Source of the DNA: Flavobacteriales bacterium UBA1986
Lineage (GTDB): Bacteria > Bacteroidota > Bacteroidia > Flavobacteriales_G > Salibacteraceae
Reading direction: 5' to 3'
Length of the DNA: 64,000 bases
Assembly: GCA_002336245.1 (NCBI GenBank)
Contig: DDDG01000016.1
Coordinates: forward strand, 1 to 64,000
The notes below the pieces were generated by a model, which did no database searches, was not told the DNA's origin, and was given only the letters and a program-made list of their open reading frames with translations. Made by a program: the position numbers and the translations under genes. This document shows, piece by piece, positions 63,257 through 64,000 of this stretch; within the stretch, counting starts at the first letter, position 1; every line of letters begins with the position of its first letter.

Positions 63257-63326
63257 TAAAAAGTAAGTAAATAGTTTGAACTCGCAGCTTATTAATTACA
63301 AAGAATGAAAGCGAGCTAGCATGGGA

Positions 63327-64000
63327 TTAAGGAAACATCCTCGATTTCCGCTCATGATTGGGAGTCTCATAGGAGACGATGATTGCACCTTCATATTGAA
63401 TGAAAATTCGATTTCCGATTCTCTCGAATTTGATGGATTGACCCATTAGATTGAATACTTCGATTTTGGTAAACCTTTCCTCAAGTTCATATTCATGCCG
63501 GCTGATACGAATGATTTCATTCGATGGTGATGATCTGATTTGGCGATTGCCAACGACAAGATATTCTGGAATTCCATTTACGCAATCGACCTCTTGGTAC
63601 AGGTTGCTCGTATAACACGAATCTAGATTTCCATTGATAACCTTGTTTATACAAGTTAGAGCCATTTCATGTTGTTGCTCTATCTCATGAATTATGGGCC
63701 CTGTTGAAAATACCAGATGCCTTGGGTAGTAAATAATGTTAGATCCGCCGTACTTATGAGTTTGATAGGGCCCTCCATATAAAGCGTAAACCCAAAATAT
63801 GTCGTTTTCACAAGTATTGATGAATGGGCCGGGATCATTCGAATAAATCCTCAGGGGAATCCACTTTCTTCCAACTGAACTAAATCGATTCTTCACCATC
63901 AAGGTGTCGGTCAATTTAGGAATCCTAGGAAAGGAATACTTCTTAGATGAATCATCAGCAAAGACCCAAAAAATAGAGTCTCCGTCACTCCTGATTCCAC
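63327..64000 (-). CDS. Putative T9SS-secreted protein, 5' end outside the window
   Basis: The frame ends at 63327 and stays open on the minus strand to the right window edge, so the gene is cut. The last ~70 residues (FTKIEVFNLMGQSIKFERI, then YEGAIIVSYE) have the shape of a T9SS sorting domain with the central FNLMGQ signature, though less conserved than the others here. Upstream residues are not recognised. Two Cys residues lie near the middle (NLDSCYTSNLYQEVDCVNG). A secreted surface protein is inferred from the C-terminus. Confidence 0.6.
   Translation of the reverse strand, partial: GIRSDGDSIFWVFADDSSKKYSFPRIPKLTDTLMVKNRFSSVGRKWIPLRIYSNDPGPFINTCENDIFWVYALYGGPYQTHKYGGSNIIYYPRHLVFSTGPIIHEIEQQHEMALTCINKVINGNLDSCYTSNLYQEVDCVNGIPEYLVVGNRQIRSSPSNEIIRISRHEYELEERFTKIEVFNLMGQSIKFERIGNRIFIQYEGAIIVSYETPNHERKSRMFP

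Noticed and set aside
1..64000. tRNA, rRNA, CRISPR or complete insertion sequence
   Set aside because: None of the intergenic stretches shows cloverleaf, rRNA or regular spacer-repeat structure, and no transposase gene is present.

Overview
The window comes from a Bacteroidota genome, most likely a marine-type Flavobacteriales (Cryomorphaceae/Schleiferiaceae-like; inference). Evidence: an LpxC-FabZ fusion gene, the type IX secretion (T9SS) regulator PorX, several secreted proteins ending in T9SS sorting domains, DUF5723 outer-membrane proteins, weak ribosome binding sites, and repeated TAnnTTTG(C) -7 promoter motifs typical of the phylum. I recognised no rRNA, tRNA, CRISPR array or complete insertion sequence.

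Layout. 1-5756: two tandem paralogous beta-helix/PKD adhesins exported by T9SS, the first cut by the window edge. 5840-12198: housekeeping genes (alaS, an M23 peptidase, a MerR regulator, hldD, a QueD-like enzyme, fabD). 12231-16283: a decaying patch with an orphan YifB/ComM C-terminal fragment, another T9SS adhesin, a possible mobile-element scar and a secreted-protein gene split by an in-frame TAA. 16280-22612 (minus): DUF983, aroA, aroB, a small membrane protein, ald, tsaE, porX. 22645-30547 (plus): HD phosphohydrolase, lipid A genes lpxD, lpxC/fabZ and lpxA, a lone ABC ATPase, efp, a second lpxD-like gene and a SpoIIE phosphatase. 30524-36014: O-antigen ligase and Wzz-like protein, two lipoproteins, a glycosyltransferase, rnhB.

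36075-50609 is an accessory envelope region: a large membrane-anchored unknown, then a DUF5723 barrel, a 1491-residue TPR-CHAT (caspase-like) protease, a peroxiredoxin, a divergent FecR-like secreted protein, a solitary CHASE2 sensor, a large lipoprotein and a second DUF5723 barrel. The paralogous barrels bracketing protease and sensor suggest one envelope signalling or proteolysis module. 50611-53805 (minus) holds a glucosaminidase/LysM protein, an ACC-deaminase-like PLP enzyme and tyrS, followed by a broken fasciclin gene.

54554-60738 is the second striking region: a PapD-like periplasmic Ig protein, two related small secreted pilin-like proteins and a 1219-residue usher-like outer-membrane protein ending in a SPOR-like segment. 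This order resembles chaperone-usher fibres but the sequences are not classical, so it is a candidate undescribed surface-fibre system. The window ends with a BtuB-like TonB receptor, a higBA toxin-antitoxin pair and the 3' part of another putative T9SS cargo gene.
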